DNA from: Marinibacterium sp.
GTDB lineage: Bacteria; Pseudomonadota; Alphaproteobacteria; Rhodobacterales; Rhodobacteraceae
Direction of reading: 5' to 3'
DNA length: 39,246 nucleotides
Assembly (NCBI GenBank): GCA_017643305.1
Contig: JAEPNQ010000036.1
Coordinates: 1-39,246 of the forward strand
Shown: positions 36,447 to 39,246 of the stretch, one piece after another
Layout: every line of letters begins with the position of its first letter
How positions within the stretch are numbered: position 1 is the stretch's first letter
The notes under the pieces: model-generated
What the model was told of the DNA's origin: nothing
Seen by the model: only the letters and a program-made list of their open reading frames with translations
Databases searched by the model: none
Position numbers and translations under genes: made by a program

Positions 36447-36536
36447 ATGCTTAATGCAATGGTTACTGACGAAGACCAACCAAAAACACGCGATTGGCGC
36501 GATCATTTGCGCATAAAAAAAGAGAGCTACGAATAG
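36447..36536 (+). CDS. possible small ORF of 29 residues before a hairpin
   Basis: An open frame from ATG 36447 (or 36459, 25 residues) to TAG 36536 encodes the charged peptide ending IKKESYE, with its last codons forming the 5' arm of the terminator hairpin. No Shine-Dalgarno sequence is obvious. The peptide is not recognised and may not be translated. Confidence 0.15.
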   Translation: MLNAMVTDEDQPKTRDWRDHLRIKKESYE

Positions 36537-36546
36537 CTCTCTTTTT
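36515..36546 (-). terminator. Rho-independent terminator hairpin before the IalB gene
   Basis: A perfect 13-bp stem (AAAAAGAGAGCTA at 36517-36529 with TAGCTCTCTTTTT at 36534-36546) closes a CGAA loop on the plus strand. The minus strand carries seven Ts after the stem (36515-36521), the plus strand five, so it can act both ways but is stronger on the minus strand. Confidence 0.75.
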
Positions 36547-36585
36547 ATATTTTTCTCTCCCCGGCGGACTGGCCGACTTAGTTAT
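36515..36585 (-). ncRNA. candidate short minus-strand RNA or leader RNA
   Basis: A promoter candidate on the minus strand (36592-36620) would start a transcript near 36585, and a strong Rho-independent hairpin ends it at about 36515, giving roughly 70 nt. The 5' part contains GGCCAGTCCGCCGGGGAGAG. It could be an independent small RNA or the leader/attenuator of the downstream IalB-family gene (start at 36392). I recognise no known family. Confidence 0.35.
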
Positions 36586-36591
36586 GCCGCG

Positions 36592-36620
36592 AAAGTAGGC
36601 GAGAGGCCCCGATCCGTCAA
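36592..36620 (-). promoter_or_regulatory. candidate promoter of the short minus-strand RNA
   Basis: On the minus strand TTGACG (36615-36620), a 17-bp spacer and TACTTT (36592-36597) form a good -35 and moderate -10. The 421-bp gap 36393-36813 between the divergent IalB and HerA-like genes contains this, the hairpin and the small ORF; nothing else is evident. Confidence 0.4.
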
Positions 36621-36813
36621 CAGGTAAAACCAACGGGTACATACAAGTTTTTGTTGAAGAAAAAGGCCGTGCCCACAAAAACGGACAGTCGACGGGGAAG
36701 ATGTTGGCCCAACTGGCGATCATCAGCATGCGGATAGGCATATTCGACTATGGCTCGGACCGGTTAATTAAGTATGTTCGGCCAGAACAGAGTACGCGAC
36801 AGGGAATAATGTA

Positions 36814-38361
36814 ATGGATTCGGGCGTGTTTGTCGGAGGCGGCGGTGAAGCATATGGCGAAAAGCAATTTCTGGATTTGAAATATGCCAATCGCCACGGG
36901 CTGGTGGCCGGTGCTACCGGCACGGGCAAGACTGTTACGCTGCAAATCCTGGCCGAAGGATTTTCTGCTGCGGGTGTTCCGGTGTTTCTGGCCGATGTCA
37001 AAGGCGACCTGTCCGGACTGGCAAAATCCGGGTCTCCGGATGGCAAGCTGAACGACGCCTTCATGGACCGAAACGCCAAGATCGGGTTTGACGATTTCAC
37101 CTATGGTGCGTTTCCCGTCACCTTCTGGGACCTGTTCGGCCAGCAGGGCCATCCGATCCGCACAACCGTAGCCGAAATGGGCCCACTGCTGCTGGCGCGT
37201 CTGCTGGAACTTAGCGAGGCGCAGGAAGGCATTCTCAACATCGCCTTCCGGCTGGCAGACGAAGAAGGCCTGCCGCTGCTGGATCTGAAGGATCTGCAGG
37301 CGCTGTTGGTCTGTGTCGGCGAAAACCGGGCGGATCTGGGCCTGCGTTATGGCAATATCTCGGTCGCCTCCATCGGGGCGATCCAGAGGCGACTGCTGGT
37401 GATCGAAAACCAGGGCGCAACCAAGCTGTTTGGCGAACCAGCCCTGTCGCTCGATGATCTTATCCGGGGCACGCCGGATGGGCGCGGGATGATCAACATC
37501 CTTGCCTCTGACCAACTGATGGCTGCGCCGGGGCTTTATGCGACTTTCCTGCTGTGGCTGCTAAGCGAGCTCTTCGAAGAATTGCCGGAGGTCGGCAACC
37601 CTGACAAACCCAAGCTGGTTTTCTTTTTTGACGAAGCGCATCTTTTGTTCGATGACGCACCCAAGGTGCTGTTGGACAAGGTCGAACAGGTGGCGCGCCT
37701 GATCCGGTCCAAGGGCGTGGGTGTGTTTTTCATCACCCAGAACCCGGCAGATGTGCCCGAGGATATCCTGGGTCAGCTTGGCAACCGGGTGCAGCACGCC
37801 CTGCGCGCGTTTACTGCAAAAGATCAGAAAAATTTGCGTCTGGCTGCCGAAACCTACCGACCGAATCTGCGATTTTCGACCGAAGAGGCGATCCGCGAGG
37901 TCGGTACTGGCGAAGCAGTCACCTCCATGTTGCAAAAAAAGGGCGTGCCGGGGATCGTGGAGCGTACGCTGATCCGCCCACCATCATCACAGCTGGGTCC
38001 GATTGATACGACCGAACGCAAGGCGATGATGGCGGCCTCCGATATGGCCGGGAAATACGACAAGACGCTGGACCGGACCTCGGCCTATGAAATGCTCGCA
38101 GAGCGGGCCAAAGTTGCTGCCGATGCCGCGGCTCAGGCCGAAGAAGCGGCAGAGGCTGTCGATGCAGAGGCCATGGCGCGCGAATTCAACACTGCCCGGC
38201 GCTATTCTGGCACGCGCGTGCCCCGGTCAACATCCCGCCGCCTGCGCCAACCCGATACGATCGGGTCTGCGATGAGCGAGGCGCTGATCAAGGAACTCAA
38301 GGGCACCACGGGCCGCAATATCGTACGCGGTATTCTGGGCGGGTTGTTCAAAGGGCGCTGA
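36814..38361 (+). CDS. HerA-like ATPase (DUF853)
   Basis: The 515-residue protein is a P-loop ATPase of the HerA/FtsK group (YjgR/DUF853). Walker A GATGTGKT is at residues 33-40, Walker B LVFFFDEAHLLF near 269-280, and a late ITQNPADVPEDILGQLGNRVQHALRAF segment carries the sensor residues. An Ala-rich coiled region (AERAKVAADAAAQAEEAAEA, near residues 429-448) precedes the C-terminus. Such proteins are suspected DNA or protein translocases, but the function is not established. Start ATG 36814 follows AGGGA. No nuclease partner gene such as nurA is nearby. Confidence 0.87.
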   Translation: MDSGVFVGGGGEAYGEKQFLDLKYANRHGLVAGATGTGKTVTLQILAEGFSAAGVPVFLADVKGDLSGLAKSGSPDGKLNDAFMDRNAKIGFDDFTYGAFPVTFWDLFGQQGHPIRTTVAEMGPLLLARLLELSEAQEGILNIAFRLADEEGLPLLDLKDLQALLVCVGENRADLGLRYGNISVASIGAIQRRLLVIENQGATKLFGEPALSLDDLIRGTPDGRGMINILASDQLMAAPGLYATFLLWLLSELFEELPEVGNPDKPKLVFFFDEAHLLFDDAPKVLLDKVEQVARLIRSKGVGVFFITQNPADVPEDILGQLGNRVQHALRAFTAKDQKNLRLAAETYRPNLRFSTEEAIREVGTGEAVTSMLQKKGVPGIVERTLIRPPSSQLGPIDTTERKAMMAASDMAGKYDKTLDRTSAYEMLAERAKVAADAAAQAEEAAEAVDAEAMAREFNTARRYSGTRVPRSTSRRLRQPDTIGSAMSEALIKELKGTTGRNIVRGILGGLFKGR

Positions 38362-38379
38362 GTTGAAGGAGCAAGCCCG

Positions 38380-38595
38380 GTGAGCCTGTCGAAAATGCAC
38401 CTGCTGCAGAATTTCCTGAAAGGTCCAGAAGCCGGCGATGACATGGCTGTCGCCGTGGTCGACGAATACCGCTGTTCGCAACCCAACCCTGAAATCAGGA
38501 CAGGCGGGCGGAGATCGCGGAGGTATCTGCACGGATTTCGAAAACTACAAACAAGGTTCGTTTTGGTCGTGTGTTCGAATCCATCCCACCCGATG
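38380..38595 (+). CDS. small hypothetical ORF after the HerA-like gene
   Basis: A frame from GTG 38380 to TGA 38595 gives 71 residues. GAAGGAG at 38364-38370 is well spaced from the GTG, and the first 35 residues (MSLSKMHLLQNFLKGPEAG...) have coding-like codon use; the second half is Arg-rich and less natural. An in-frame ATG is at 38395. It could be a real small protein or the remnant of a gene decayed by a frameshift. I recognise no domain. Confidence 0.3.
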
Positions 38596-38612
38596 AGCGT
38601 AGGAACAACGAC

Positions 38613-39246
38613 AATGTCAAATTCTAGAATGTCTCGCGGGTTGGCCGCCCTGACGCTCACATTCTTCTCAGCGGGCAGTGTCGTAGCACAAGCCGGGCCT
38701 TGCGCCAGTTGGATCAAACCCGACACCTGGGTTTCTGTAACAGTTGATGAAATCACTGATTGCGCGGCGCGGGGGCAGGATCTGGATGCGCCTGTACGGT
38801 CCGGTTACCGGCCCTTGCATCTGGCGATCCTGTCGCGCAACGGGTCAGCAGTGCACGCGCTGGTGGGCGCCGGGGCGGATGTTAAAGCCATAGGCGATCA
38901 TGGTATCCGGCCAATCCACTGGACAGCAGTCTTTGGCACCCCCGACCTGATCGCATTGCTGATCGGACAGGGGGCAGACCCCAACGCAGCGGATGAGCTT
39001 GGAATGACCCCGCTGATGGCAGCTGTGATCCGCCAGGATGATGCAAATGCCAAGGCCCTGATCGCGGCTGGCGCGGACGTGCTGGCGACCGCCGTGGACG
39101 GCGGCACAGCGCTGCATGTGGCAGCGGAACAGGGAAAACTGGCCAACCTGACCCTGCTGTTGCAGTCCGGCGCGCAGGTTGATGCCCGCAACAACGAGGC
39201 GGCTACGCCCCTGAACCTCGCTGCGACCAAAGGGCAGACGGAGGCC
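38613..39246 (+). CDS. exported ankyrin-repeat protein (3' end outside window)
   Basis: The frame starts at ATG 38613, with AGGA at 38600-38603, and runs off the window end with 211 codons and no stop. Residues 1-26 look like a signal peptide (SVVAQA at the end), then a short segment with CASWIKP and TDCAARG. Four to five ankyrin repeats follow, recognisable by RPLHLAI, HALVGAGADV, TPLMAAVIRQ, LIAAGADV, TALHVAAEQGKLANLTLLLQ and TPLNLAATKGQ. Secreted ankyrin proteins usually mediate protein binding. A second start at 38628 (MSRGLAAL) is possible. Confidence 0.85.

Noticed and set aside
36540-36760. tmRNA, 6S RNA or SRP RNA in the divergent gap
   Set aside because: I looked for the tRNA-like ends, tag reading frame, closing stem and conserved SRP loop and found none.

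Overview
The window is a stretch of chromosome from an alphaproteobacterium, most likely a member of the Rhodobacterales (Roseobacter group). The reasons are internal: a ChpT-type phosphotransferase and a perfect CtrA-type box, an L21 protein with a helix-hairpin-helix tail, an ornithine-lipid pair (olsBA), a PstC/PstA pair with long N-termini, a DUF3553 protein, a PAS_5 protein, and uniformly GC-rich coding sequence. It is mostly core genome. I see no insertion sequence, integrase, phage gene, CRISPR array or other sign of a mobile island, so any novelty lies in gene fusions, regulation and small elements rather than in an accessory cluster.

Layout. Positions 1-365: the tail of an unknown gene and a minus-strand tRNA-Ser(CGA). 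488-2151: two coupled exported DUF2059 proteins. 2484-3413: rplU-rpmA, closed by a good terminator. 3495-8139: LysE-type exporter, GNAT acetyltransferase, obgE, proB and proA (first two steps of proline synthesis). 8146-8948: a frameshifted chpT facing a DUF3553 gene. 9055-10667: olsB-olsA. 10659-13197: a GlxA/AraC-type regulator and a class II DAHP synthase. 13206-17705: PAS_5 protein, a divergent intergenic region with a CtrA-type box, then yicC, gmk, a gamma-carbonic-anhydrase-like protein, a tautomerase-like protein and a PLP enzyme of the Cys/Met family.

17753-25171 is a complete phosphate module in one direction: phoR, pstS, pstC, pstA, pstB, phoU, phoB. A Pho box made of three 7-bp repeats spaced 11 bp lies in front of pstS, and a hairpin between pstS and pstC probably limits readthrough so that the binding protein is made in excess. 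25267-36392 is dominated by the envelope: a DsbA-like oxidoreductase and an M48 protease with TPRs, an aminotransferase, an AmiC-type amidase, a FrnE-type oxidoreductase, a MepK-like (DUF882) endopeptidase divergent from a YcbB-type L,D-transpeptidase, then lpxD, an acyl carrier protein and a ketoacyl-ACP synthase (a possible lipid A acyl-chain unit), and an IalB-family exported protein. 36814-39246 holds a HerA-like ATPase (DUF853), a doubtful small ORF and an exported ankyrin-repeat protein cut by the window end.

The observations most worth checking are: the chpT frameshift, which sits exactly on a T TTT TTC slippery heptamer; the TTAA-N7-TTAAC box next to a PAS_5 gene; the L21-helix-hairpin-helix fusion; a promoter plus terminator pair at 36515-36620 that looks like a short minus-strand RNA or an attenuator; and the lpxD-ACP-KAS unit.
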